A stretch of 64,000 bases of DNA from Arenibacter sp040216555 (GTDB lineage: Bacteria > Bacteroidota > Bacteroidia > Flavobacteriales > Flavobacteriaceae), in assembly GCA_040216555.1 (NCBI GenBank), contig JAVJOW010000002.1, positions 1-64,000 on the forward strand, given 5' to 3'. Shown in pieces: positions 52,466 through 61,331 of the stretch; position 1 is the first letter of the stretch, and every line of letters begins with the position of its first letter. Both the position numbers and the translations under genes were made by a program. Below the pieces are notes generated by a model. That model made no database searches and was not told where the DNA came from. It saw only the letters and a list, made by a program, of their open reading frames with translations.

Positions 52466-53563
52466 ATGTTGCTAAAATTATCTCCTAAATTTAGAAGAAA
52501 CCTTTCACGAATAATCCCTTTCGGAATTATTTGGTTGGTATCTGGATGGGTATTTTGGATTGTGGAGCAGGCCGCAGCGGGCAACTCCGAACAGGACCAA
52601 TCCCCCAGGATTGCCATGAATTTTGAGGTATTCCTCTTTTCCAGTGCTGCCCTCATGATTGTTGGACTGCTCATTGGGACCATAGAACTCCTATATCTCA
52701 ACCAAATTTTTTCAAAAAAAAGTTTTACCAAGAAGATTGTATACAAAACCATATTGTACATTTTGTTGCTGTTGATCATTACTTCCATCACCTATCCTAT
52801 AGCCAAGAGTTTGGAATTGGACATTTCAATCTTTGACCCACGTGTCTGGGATATGTTCGGGGATTACCTTACCAGCTTTACACACCTAAGTACCGACATA
52901 CAGTTAGCGACATCCCTATTAGTCTCCTTGTTCTACTCCGAAATCAGTGAAAATATTGGGCACGGGGTCCTAATGAATTTCTTTACTGGAAAATATCATA
53001 CCCCTACCGAGGAATTGAGGATTTTCATGTTTTCCGATATGAAATCCTCAACGGCCATAGCAGAACAATTAGGCCACATAAAGTATTTTAAACTTCTAAA
53101 GGATTATTACGCTGACTTTTCGGAAGCTATTATCCAACATTCAGGGGAAATATACCAATATGTAGGGGATGAAATTATTATCTCATGGAAATACAAGGAT
53201 GGTATTGAGAACAACAATTGTATTAAATGCTTTTTTGCCATGAAAAAGGACCTTCAAAAAAGGACGGAATGGTATTCCACCAACTACGGCATTGCACCTA
53301 CCTTTAAAGCCGGATTTCACTTCGGAAAGGTAACCACGGGGGAAATAGGCGTGCTTAAAAAAGAAATTATATTTACCGGAGACGTTCTCAATACTACCGC
53401 CAGAATTCAGGGTCTTTGCAACCAATATAACCTAGACATTTTAATTTCAAGGGATTTATGCCAAAACCTATCGTTAGATCCTGAATTCAGAATGCAATCC
53501 TTGGGAAAAAAAGAACTTAAAGGGAAAGAGCAAAACATGGAATTGTTTACTGTTATAGATTAA
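52466..53563 (+). CDS. Membrane-anchored class III adenylate/guanylate cyclase
   Basis: The 365-residue protein has four N-terminal membrane helices (about 15-165) and a C-terminal cyclase domain (about 195-365). The metal-binding motifs FMFSDMKSS and YVGDEIIISW hold the two Asp residues, and DVLNTTARIQG holds the Asn and Arg of the active site. It is expected to make cAMP or cGMP at the inner membrane; the base-selecting residues cannot be assigned by eye. An upstream TTG at 52349 would add 39 residues without membrane character, so the ATG at 52466 (MLLKLSPKFRRNLS) is used. It is divergent from, and plausibly signals with, the cyclase-TPR-AraC gene. Confidence 0.85.
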   Translation: MLLKLSPKFRRNLSRIIPFGIIWLVSGWVFWIVEQAAAGNSEQDQSPRIAMNFEVFLFSSAALMIVGLLIGTIELLYLNQIFSKKSFTKKIVYKTILYILLLLIITSITYPIAKSLELDISIFDPRVWDMFGDYLTSFTHLSTDIQLATSLLVSLFYSEISENIGHGVLMNFFTGKYHTPTEELRIFMFSDMKSSTAIAEQLGHIKYFKLLKDYYADFSEAIIQHSGEIYQYVGDEIIISWKYKDGIENNNCIKCFFAMKKDLQKRTEWYSTNYGIAPTFKAGFHFGKVTTGEIGVLKKEIIFTGDVLNTTARIQGLCNQYNLDILISRDLCQNLSLDPEFRMQSLGKKELKGKEQNMELFTVID

Positions 53564-53795
53564 AATCCGCAGAACAACATTAAAGATTAATTTGCATTCC
53601 AGATAGACTTAACATTGTGCTCCATATTTTAATATTGGATAGCCACCAGAAGAGTCTGATTTCCAAAGGGGCCTTGGTCCTTGTAGTTAGTTCTTGAACA
53701 TGACCTCCCCTAGCGAATAAATCGAGAAATTTTTAGATTAAAATTTGTATTTTAGATTTCATTTTTTCGATTTAACGAACAACCCCGGCCAGCGA

Positions 53796-55589
53796 GTGCA
53801 CACCTCATTTAATCCAAAGTCCATTGCAGTACTACCTTTTTTAAACATTGGAAGGGAAGAAAACGAATACTTTTCGGACGGAATTACAGAAGAGATCATT
53901 AATGCACTTACCAAAATCCGCGACCTCAAGGTAACGGCAAGAACATCTTCCTTTTACTATAAGAAAAAACATCTGGATGCCCGCCTCATAGGAAATGAAC
54001 TTGGAGTAGAAACATTGCTGGAAGGAAGTGCAAGGATCCTAAATGATCGGGTAAGGATTACGGCACAATTAATACGTACCGATACCGGTTTTCATATATG
54101 GTCGGAGAATTTTGACCGCCAACTTTCCGATATATTTGAACTACAAGATGAGATTAGCCTGGTCATTGCCGACAAGATTAGGGAGAATTTTGGGCACTTT
54201 GATGTGCAGGAACATTTAATCGAAGCCCCTACCAAAAATATTGAAGCATACAAGCATCTTTTAAAAGGCCGCGAATTGCGCATGCGCTGGAATGCCCATG
54301 ATGTCAAAAATGCTATTGGCCATTTTGAACAGGGCATTAAACTGGACCCCTCCTATGCCGATGCCCATTTTGAAAAAGGTTGGTGCCTAGGAATGCTGGC
54401 AAGTTGGGGCTTTCTGAAAAAAGATGAAGGACTCCTGGAAGCCAATCGGCACATTGATACCGGGCTGCAACTGAATCCCAACTCCGCCATTGGGCATTAT
54501 GTTAAGGGCACCATTAGTTTTTGGGGCTATTGGAGCTATAAGGATGCCTTTAAGCATTTACAATTGTCCCTTGAAATAAACCCCAATTCCTCGGAAGTAC
54601 GTGATGCCATGGCAGACGGTTTTTCTGCTTTGGGAATGATAGACAAAGCCTTGGCCAATAACGAAATGGCATTGCGCATAAACCCCCTATCCGCCAACCT
54701 CTATTTCACAAAGGGAAATATGATCTATTTTAAAAAGAACTATAAAGAAGCAATTGTTCTTTTTGAGAAGGCCTTATCATTAAATCCATTTTTGCCGTTG
54801 GCATTGGAAATGAAGGCTGCAACCCTTGTATTGGACCGTCAACCCGATGAGTTGGCATCCTTTGTAGAAAATACCCCTCAGTTGGAACGACCCAAAACGT
54901 GCATGGCCATTTACGACCTTATGCACAACACAAACATTTTTGGCATTCCAAAACAAGAAGTCGAAAAAGAGTTTATGGAAGCCTCAGCAGTGAGTCTTCG
55001 TGCTTGGGACCTATACTTTGAGGTTTACAGCGGCAATCATGAAATGGCCTTGAATATACTTGATAATCGGATAAAGGAAAGGTCTGGACAATTGTTCAAT
55101 TTTAGAAACGATCCCTTTTTGGATCCTTTGCGGACCTATCGCAAATATAAGGAAGTGGAACATTCGGTTTTTCAAGCCGTAGATTTGCCAGAATTTATAC
55201 CCGAACCCAAAAGCCCCGGAAACCCACCTCCTTTTGACGATAGCCAAATCGATAATTTCTCCAAGGCTTTGGAATCAGTAATGCAAGAAGAAAAATTATT
55301 TATAGATTCGGAACTTAGCTTAAAACAATTGGCGGCACATATAAGCTTGCACCCCAACAAGCTTTCATGGTTGTTAAATAATCATTTTGGAAAAAACTTC
55401 AACGACTTTATCAACGCATATCGCCTTGAATACTTTAAACAAATAGCCATAAAGAAAGAAAATAAAAATATTACACTTCTAGGACTGGCCTATGATAGTG
55501 GTTTTAATTCCAAGACTGTCTTCAACACCTTCTTTAAAAAAGAAACCGGGATGACCCCAAGGCAATGGGTTAAGGCCAATATGCTATAG
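53796..55589 (+). CDS. FlgO/TolB-TPR-AraC regulator without a cyclase domain
   Basis: This 597-residue paralogue of the 777-residue regulator has the same order of FlgO/TolB-like domain (SIAVLPFLNIG, EYFSDGITEEIINAL), TPR array (about 150-440) and C-terminal AraC HTH (LGLAYDSGFNSKTVFNTFFK). It lacks the N-terminal cyclase domain. No ATG is available near the start: GTG at 53796 gives MHTSFNPKSIAVLPF and is preferred over TTG at 53745, whose extra residues are not family-like; the start is uncertain. Promoter elements are weak. The gene lies between the cyclase genes and Box C and is a candidate regulator for the boxes. Confidence 0.85.
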   Translation: MHTSFNPKSIAVLPFLNIGREENEYFSDGITEEIINALTKIRDLKVTARTSSFYYKKKHLDARLIGNELGVETLLEGSARILNDRVRITAQLIRTDTGFHIWSENFDRQLSDIFELQDEISLVIADKIRENFGHFDVQEHLIEAPTKNIEAYKHLLKGRELRMRWNAHDVKNAIGHFEQGIKLDPSYADAHFEKGWCLGMLASWGFLKKDEGLLEANRHIDTGLQLNPNSAIGHYVKGTISFWGYWSYKDAFKHLQLSLEINPNSSEVRDAMADGFSALGMIDKALANNEMALRINPLSANLYFTKGNMIYFKKNYKEAIVLFEKALSLNPFLPLALEMKAATLVLDRQPDELASFVENTPQLERPKTCMAIYDLMHNTNIFGIPKQEVEKEFMEASAVSLRAWDLYFEVYSGNHEMALNILDNRIKERSGQLFNFRNDPFLDPLRTYRKYKEVEHSVFQAVDLPEFIPEPKSPGNPPPFDDSQIDNFSKALESVMQEEKLFIDSELSLKQLAAHISLHPNKLSWLLNNHFGKNFNDFINAYRLEYFKQIAIKKENKNITLLGLAYDSGFNSKTVFNTFFKKETGMTPRQWVKANML

Positions 55590-55696
55590 CACACCAGCAT
55601 TTTTTTGGAAATCTTGATCTGCTTGTGACCGTTGTTCCAAAAACTATGCTCTCCCTTTTTACCGCCCATCAATAAGTTCTATTTCTTATACTAAGT

Positions 55697-55747
55697 GTTC
55701 GGAATCATAAGTACGGGCGTTTGGAGCCTTCTTCATTTTCATCTTTG
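55697..55747 (+). promoter_or_regulatory. Box C: degenerate dyad 21 nt upstream of CATCTTTG
   Basis: GTTCGGAATC opens a 22-nt site (55697-55718) whose right half (ACGGGC) is degenerate. The following GTTTGG and the 21-nt spacing to CATCTTTG (55740-55747) match Boxes A and B. The ATG of the outer-membrane protein is 32 nt downstream. Confidence 0.4.
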
Positions 55748-55779
55748 CCCCACAATTAATCCTAAAAACAATCACAAAG

Positions 55780-56499
55780 ATGAAAAAGCAATTTTTATTA
55801 CTTATTACTATCGCCGCCTTTACAGGAAAGACCATGGCCCAAGAGACTTTTATGGATGTAGTGATCAACTACACCCCCACGAGTATTAATTATGGGGACA
55901 ACAACAAAGAACTTAAGGATTTTAAAAAGGGATATTGGGGCCTTCAGGCAGGAGCCTCCTTCCAAGCGGGAATCACCGAGTACTTCTCCTTGGTACCAGA
56001 ACTGTATTTTGTAATGAAAGGAGGGCGTTTGGAAAACAACAACCCCCTTACCGGACAGGAGACCAAGATCAGGTTCAATACCCTGGACCTACCCGTAATG
56101 GCACGCCTGCATTTGTGCAACCTATATGTAAATGCCGGACCGGTAATTAGCTATAACATCAACGGCCGACTAAAAACCCAGAGCAATGGCAACTTGCCCG
56201 GAGGAAAGTCCAAAATGGAATTCGGTTCGGAACTGGGCACCTATAGTCGCTGGGATGCCGGCTTGCAATTTGGTATGGGCTATGAATTCAAATTAAAAAA
56301 AACGAGGTTACTACTGGATCTTCGCTACCATTATGGCATGGTCGACATCGGCAATGGAGCCGACATGTATAACCGCTATTTTAATATGAACATCCTGCTT
56401 TCCAAAAAATGGAAAACAAATCCGTTGGGAAAGAAAAAGAGCCGGGATCTTGCCTTTTGGGAGGCATATGATGAGCAATTGGCCAATCCGTTTAAATAA
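55780..56499 (+). CDS. PorT-family-like outer-membrane beta-barrel protein
   Basis: The 239-residue protein has a signal peptide ending near Ala20-Gln21 (MAQ). The barrel-like body contains WGLQAGASFQAGITEYFSLV, TLDLPVMARLHLCNLYVNAGP and LLLDLRYHYGMVDIG, as in the outer-membrane beta-barrel proteins often named PorT family. It is not the true PorT of this genome, which is at 24508-25200. A C-terminal basic tail (KKKSRDLAFWEAYDEQ) extends past the last strand. It probably forms one operon with the DUF4386 gene 57 nt downstream, driven by Box C. Confidence 0.8.
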   Translation: MKKQFLLLITIAAFTGKTMAQETFMDVVINYTPTSINYGDNNKELKDFKKGYWGLQAGASFQAGITEYFSLVPELYFVMKGGRLENNNPLTGQETKIRFNTLDLPVMARLHLCNLYVNAGPVISYNINGRLKTQSNGNLPGGKSKMEFGSELGTYSRWDAGLQFGMGYEFKLKKTRLLLDLRYHYGMVDIGNGADMYNRYFNMNILLSKKWKTNPLGKKKSRDLAFWEAYDEQLANPFK

Positions 56500-56556
56500 A
56501 ATTAGGGATGTTTATTCGTCATCAATCCTACACAAAATCTTTTAATACTTCCCACT

Positions 56557-57264
56557 ATGTTAAACAATAAAAGGATGGCCCTAATTGCGGGGACACTTTA
56601 CCTTACGGTTATCATCTGCGGCATTTTCGCCGAAAAATATGTCCGGTTCACATTGGTAAATTTAACCAATGGCACCGAAACCGTAAGGAAAATTAAGGAT
56701 AACGAAATGCTCTTTCGAATGGGCTTTGTTGCCGATCTAATAATGCAATTAGCGTATTTTCTGCTGCCCATGGCATTGTACCATTTGTTCAAAAAAATAA
56801 GCCGTGCCATGGCCGGGCTAATGGTCCTAAGCGTAACCGTGGCCGTAGCCATTATGTGTATCAATATGCTCAACCATTATGCCCCCTTGCTGTTATTGTA
56901 TCCAAATGGGCAAAGTGCAGCATATGGTATGGCACAGATTAATAGTATGGTCCTATTCTATTTGGAGATGCATAATAAAGGATATCACATTGCCCAGCTG
57001 TTTTTTGGACTTTGGCTATTACCTCTGGGCTATTTGGTTTTTAAATCCGGGCAATTTCCTAAAATTATTGGCATCTTCCTAATGGTAGGCTGTTTTGGCT
57101 ATCTATCGGATTTCCTGATCTATTTTCTCCTTCCAGAAAACAGCATGGCATTATCCGAATATATTACCGCACCTGCAGATCTGGGCGAATTCTCCCTTTG
57201 TCTTTTCCTGTTGATCAAAGGATTAAAAGGAACCATATCCAACAGTAAAATAAGTCCCGAATAA
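56557..57264 (+). CDS. DUF4386 membrane protein
   Basis: The 235-residue protein has about six membrane helices and the DUF4386 pattern: RMALIAGTLYLTVIICGIF at the start, FRMGFVADLIMQLAYFLLPMAL-type second block (shortened here), and GLWLLPLGYLVFKSG before the fifth helix. The family is common in soil and marine bacteria, and its function is unknown. It is probably co-transcribed with the outer-membrane protein gene. Its last codons overlap the left half of Box D, which drives the following serine hydrolase gene. Confidence 0.85.
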   Translation: MLNNKRMALIAGTLYLTVIICGIFAEKYVRFTLVNLTNGTETVRKIKDNEMLFRMGFVADLIMQLAYFLLPMALYHLFKKISRAMAGLMVLSVTVAVAIMCINMLNHYAPLLLLYPNGQSAAYGMAQINSMVLFYLEMHNKGYHIAQLFFGLWLLPLGYLVFKSGQFPKIIGIFLMVGCFGYLSDFLIYFLLPENSMALSEYITAPADLGEFSLCLFLLIKGLKGTISNSKISPE

Positions 57265-57304
57265 TAATCCAGAACGAACGGCATTGCTCTGAGCCACATC
57301 TTTG
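57254..57304 (+). promoter_or_regulatory. Box D: dyad-like site 21 nt upstream of CATCTTTG
   Basis: GTCCCGAAT (57254-57262) and ATCCAGAAC (57267-57275) form a 22-nt site, followed by GAACGG and, after 21 nt in total, CATCTTTG (57297-57304). It matches Box A at 18 of 28 positions. It overlaps the end of the DUF4386 gene; the serine hydrolase ATG is 36 nt downstream. Confidence 0.5.
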
Positions 57305-57340
57305 CCAAAACATATAAATAAACAATTAAAAAAACACATC

Positions 57341-58597
57341 ATGACAACTCTATCCAGAATCCTAGTACTATCCATCCTAAGTATAGTCTTTACGTTAACA
57401 TCCTGCTCCAACAATGATGATGGGGCAACAGTTCCCGAGCCGTCCTCCATAAAAAACGCTGCCGATTTAAATGCTTATCTGGATGAGCTGGCAAAATCTA
57501 CCGATGTGCCCGGATTCGCCATCAGTGTTGTAAAAGGCAATAGTATTGTTTACCAAGAGTCCTTTGGCTATGCAAATATCCAGAACCAGGTAGCCTACAC
57601 AAATACAACCATTAATTCTATAGCCTCAATAAGCAAGACCTTTGTAGGGGCCGCGGTAGCCAAGGCCATTGAACAGGGACATTTTACCTTGGAAACGGAC
57701 ATTAACGACTTGCTCCCGATCAGTGTAATAAATCCAAAGCAGCCAGAGGGGGCAATAAAGATAAAGCACTTGGTCACCCACACCTCAGGACTACTGGATA
57801 GACCAGAAGTTTATTTGGCCTACAATTACCACATTTTACCAGGAGAAAATATTAATACTGCCGGAGCCGGTATTCTAATGAACGAGATTGGGATAGAACA
57901 ACGGGAAGCGTATTCCTTGGAAGATTTTTTGGCTGCCTATTTCCTGGAGGACGGGGATCTATACAGCTTGGATAATTTTGCCGACACTGCTCCAGGTAGC
58001 ACTTGGGCCTATTCCAATTTGGCTACAGGCCTGACCGGATACATTATTGAAAAGGTAACCGGGCAATCGTTCGATGAATATGTAAAAGAAAATATCCTGA
58101 TGCCCTTACAAATGAATGCCTCTACCTATTCCATTGAGGAAGTAAATACAGCGGAAATGGCTACCAGGTATATTAATAAGGATACTCCATTGCCCCTATA
58201 TGCAAACGATTCCTATCCCGAAGGAAGCATCTACACTTCCAATGAGGACATGGGCAATTTTCTATTGGATATGGTCAACGGAATAAAAGGGGAATCCACG
58301 CAGTTATTTTCGAAAGAGGCTTATGATATGCTCTTCAATCCACAATTAGCAGATGGTTTGGTTCCCCAGGATTTTGCAGAAAACCACGGACTGTTCTGGT
58401 ATTTTAAGGATGGAAAAGCAATGCACGGAGGCAATAGTTTTGGAATTTCGACACATTTGGAAATTGAGCAAAATGGGAACGCCGGATTTATCTTCATGTC
58501 CAATATGGACGCCTCATTCAGCGGAAATACCCAGAACTATCTGGCTATCAAAGAAAAGGTCGGCAAGGCTATAAAGGAGTATTTGGCTGATAATTAG
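57341..58597 (+). CDS. Beta-lactamase-family serine hydrolase, lipoprotein
   Basis: The 418-residue protein has a lipoprotein signal with lipobox LTSC (Cys22). The penicillin-binding-protein/class C fold motifs are SISK (Ser96, Lys99), YSN in STWAYSNLATGL, and HGG in AMHGGNSFG, the usual KTG replacement in esterase-type members. It likely acts as an esterase, a D-aminopeptidase or a peptidoglycan-modifying enzyme at the envelope rather than as a drug-hydrolysing lactamase. The upstream TTG at 57302 would add 13 residues and lies in the -7 box, so the ATG at 57341 is used. The broken amidohydrolase gene follows after 21 nt and probably shares its transcript. Confidence 0.9.
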   Translation: MTTLSRILVLSILSIVFTLTSCSNNDDGATVPEPSSIKNAADLNAYLDELAKSTDVPGFAISVVKGNSIVYQESFGYANIQNQVAYTNTTINSIASISKTFVGAAVAKAIEQGHFTLETDINDLLPISVINPKQPEGAIKIKHLVTHTSGLLDRPEVYLAYNYHILPGENINTAGAGILMNEIGIEQREAYSLEDFLAAYFLEDGDLYSLDNFADTAPGSTWAYSNLATGLTGYIIEKVTGQSFDEYVKENILMPLQMNASTYSIEEVNTAEMATRYINKDTPLPLYANDSYPEGSIYTSNEDMGNFLLDMVNGIKGESTQLFSKEAYDMLFNPQLADGLVPQDFAENHGLFWYFKDGKAMHGGNSFGISTHLEIEQNGNAGFIFMSNMDASFSGNTQNYLAIKEKVGKAIKEYLADN

Positions 58598-58618
58598 TAT
58601 AAATATAAGAGTATAATT

Positions 58619-60040
58619 ATGAAGAAGTGGTTAAAAATAATAGGCTGGGGCTTGGTATCAACTTTACTACTAACGGCAATAGCAATTGTAATCGTCATTT
58701 ACCTTGATAATAAGAGAACCTCTTATCTCGGAATTCAGGATACCAGTAATTCCTTTCTCATTAAGAATGTGAATATAGTTCCAATGACGGCCTACACTAT
58801 TTTATACCGTCAGGATGTACTGGTGGAGAATGGGTTTATCTCCGTAATCGCTCCTGAACTTTCTTTAGGCACTTCCAAAAATATGGACGGGACAGGCAAA
58901 TTTTTGTCCCCTGGATTGGCGGATATGCATGTACATGTCTGGGATGACTATGAACTAGGGCTATATCTGGCCAAAGGGGTAACTAGCCTCAGAAATATGT
59001 GGGGCATGCCATTTCATCTAAGAATGAAAGAAAGAATCAAGAGGAACGAAATTTATGCTCCCCTTTTTTTTACGGCCAGCCCAAAACTTACGGGACCGGA
59101 TGATGAAGGGATCGATAAAAAACAGGTAAAGGATCCCATGGATGGGAAGCGTTTGGTAGCCAAATATAAGGAACAAGGCTACGATTGCATCAAAACCTAT
59201 GCAGGCTTGCCAGAAGATTTTTTTAATGCTATTAAATCAGAAGCTGTGGCCCAAAACATTTCCCTTGCTGCACATCCTAGTTTTGGAGTTCCGTATGATT
59301 ATCACTTTTCAACACCTATAAAGGCCATAGAACACACGGAGGACATTGTTCAACAAGCCTTGAAGTTCCAAGATGACAGTCTTAAGTTAAAAATTACCAT
59401 TGAAAAGTATGCACAGACTAAAATTGGCCACACCCCTACCTTGACGGTTTTCCATAAAATTTCCGAGATTATTGAAAAAGAAACCAGTTTGTTGTCCGAA
59501 GATAAAATAGGCTACATAAACCCCGCATTTCTTGCCATGGGTTCCCAAGAAGATTACAACCGATAGACAAGCACTAAAGAATATGACTCTTTAGTAGGGG
59601 AGCGCATCTTAAAGCAACATCAACAACATTTGAAAATCGTAAAAAAAATGAACGATGCAGGGGTTTTATTGCTGGCCGGTACCGATTCTGGTATATCATA
59701 TGCCGTTCCTGGCTTTGGTATTCACGAAGAACTAAAGTTTTATACAGAAGCCGGTCTAAGCAATTTTGAAGCTCTTAAAACCGCAACTCTGAACCCTTCC
59801 CTGGTATACCAAAGTATTTCCCGAACAGGAACAGTGGAGGCCAATAAATTAGCCAATTTAGTTATGACCAAAGAAAATCCTCTGGTAAATATTGGAACCC
59901 TTGAAAACCCCGAAATGGTCACTATAAAAGGACAATTATTGGATAAGGATCAACTAAAGAAATTCTCCCAAAAAGCTTACCATCGTAGCAATTATTGGGC
60001 AACCATCATTAGATTGGCGGAAGGGGTTCTTTTCAAGTAG
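58619..60040 (+). pseudogene. Amidohydrolase gene interrupted by one in-frame TAG
   Basis: A single reading frame from ATG 58619 to 60040 (473 codons) encodes an exported imidazolonepropionase-like amidohydrolase. It has an N-terminal helix (about 6-27), the metal-binding ADMHVHVW (His104, His106), KTYAG, AAHPSFGV and AIEHTED. Codon 316 (59564-59566) is TAG. The frame then continues without a shift through ILKQHQQHLKIVKKMNDAG and the essential metal-binding Asp356 (AGTDSG). Downstream translation could restart only at a TTG at 59630. The truncated product would lack Asp356 and be inactive, so this is a recent nonsense mutation, a sequencing error or a readthrough case. It follows the serine hydrolase gene. 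Confidence 0.88.
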
Positions 60041-60053
60041 CATTTTGTGAATA

Positions 60054-60104
60054 ATTCCAAAATATCAATCCGAACCACCTATTAGAGTTACCCATTTAAT
60101 TTCA
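60054..60104 (+). promoter_or_regulatory. Box E: weak dyad 21 nt upstream of TAATTTCA
   Basis: ATTCCAA (60054-60060) and AATCCGAAC (60067-60075) make a 22-nt site with the same spacing (21 nt) to a degenerate -7 box, TAATTTCA (60097-60104). The right half is nearly identical to Box A, but the left half and the GACYGG tail are poor. Confidence 0.3.
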
Positions 60105-60164
60105 TTCCATGAAAAATAAGGAAGCTAAAGGTCCTAGACTATCAACCTTCTAAATCCATAAAAA

Positions 60165-61055
60165 ATGCAACATAACAAAACAGAAAAAACGGTTCTATTG
60201 GCGGGAGCCACGGGATACTTGGGCAATTATATTGCCAAAGAATTGATTACCAGAAATATTGATACTAAAATCATAGCCAGGAACCCCAGCAGAATAATTG
60301 ACATAGCTTCTTCCTTGACCGGAATCATCCAAGCCGAGGTTACGAGTGCCGAAACCCTAAAAGGACATTTGCGCGGAGTGGATACCGTGATTTCCACAAT
60401 AGGAATTACCCGTCAAAAAGACGGACTCACCTTCATGGACGTAGATTACGGGGCCAATATGAACCTGTTGGAAGAAGCCAAAAGGGCAGGCGTGAGAAAG
60501 TTTATTTATGTTTCCGTGATTAATGGACAACTACATAGAAACCTAAAATTGGTGGAAGCCAAGGAGGCCTTTGTAGATCAACTTAAGTCTTCGGGGCTGG
60601 ATTACACCATAATACGTCCCAATGGTTTCTTTTCGGATATGCGCGACTTTCTGAAGATGGCGGAAAAAGGAAGTGTATATATTTTCGGGAAAGGAAAAAA
60701 GAAATTCAACCCCATACACGGTGCCGATCTGGCACAGGTTTGTGTTGATGCCATTAATTCCAATAAGAAAGAGTTTGTTGTGGGCGGACCCGATATACTT
60801 ACCCATTATGAAGTTGCAGAAATGGCACTTTTAACCTCCGGAAAGCCGATCAATATTATCCACGTGCCCCATTGGGTCCGGAAATCCATACTTTGGATTA
60901 TGAGGACGTTTACCTCCTCCAAAACCTATGGGCCAATCGAATTTTTCCTGACCCTTATGGCGGAAGATGCCATTGCACCCAGATATGGCAGCCACAGATT
61001 GTCCCTCTTCTTTCAGAAGGAAATGGATACCATAAAAAAAAGCACCAATGGGTAA
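60165..61055 (+). CDS. Atypical SDR / NmrA-like NAD(P)-binding protein
   Basis: The 296-residue protein has the NAD(P)-binding motif LLAGATGYLGNYIAKEL and the atypical SDR pattern DTVISTIGI, YVSVINGQ and LDYTIIRPNGFFSDM. The catalytic Tyr-x-x-x-Lys is not found in its usual place, as in NmrA-like and SDR5/7-type proteins that bind a nucleotide without a normal dehydrogenase reaction. The C-terminal region (about 240-296) is hydrophobic and basic. The function is unknown; an NADP-sensing or isomerase-type role is possible. The weak Box E lies in the 124-nt gap upstream. The 276 nt after it contain no gene or clear signal. Confidence 0.85.
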   Translation: MQHNKTEKTVLLAGATGYLGNYIAKELITRNIDTKIIARNPSRIIDIASSLTGIIQAEVTSAETLKGHLRGVDTVISTIGITRQKDGLTFMDVDYGANMNLLEEAKRAGVRKFIYVSVINGQLHRNLKLVEAKEAFVDQLKSSGLDYTIIRPNGFFSDMRDFLKMAEKGSVYIFGKGKKKFNPIHGADLAQVCVDAINSNKKEFVVGGPDILTHYEVAEMALLTSGKPINIIHVPHWVRKSILWIMRTFTSSKTYGPIEFFLTLMAEDAIAPRYGSHRLSLFFQKEMDTIKKSTNG

Positions 61056-61331
61056 TTATCCATTTTTTGTATGGTACTTCGTCGTAGTCACGGCCTTTGG
61101 TTCTTTGGCTAGGATAACTCCCATTTCTATTTATTTCCTTGTGCTAAGAGCAGCAATCCCCGGGCCAAGACTTCCTAAAATTGTTATTTATGAATCATAG
61201 AAAATAGCTACAATTAACTAAACTTGGCGTTATTTATTTTTTTAAATTGAATGAAAATATCCCCCTACCTACACGGTGCAATAAGCTTTGGATTAGGTAT
61301 ATTTTCTATTATTCACCAAAAATATAGTCAT

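Noticed and set aside
53690..53699. GTTCTTGAAC palindrome upstream of the 597-residue regulator
   Set aside because: It lacks the spacing and the -7 box of the shared element; probably chance.
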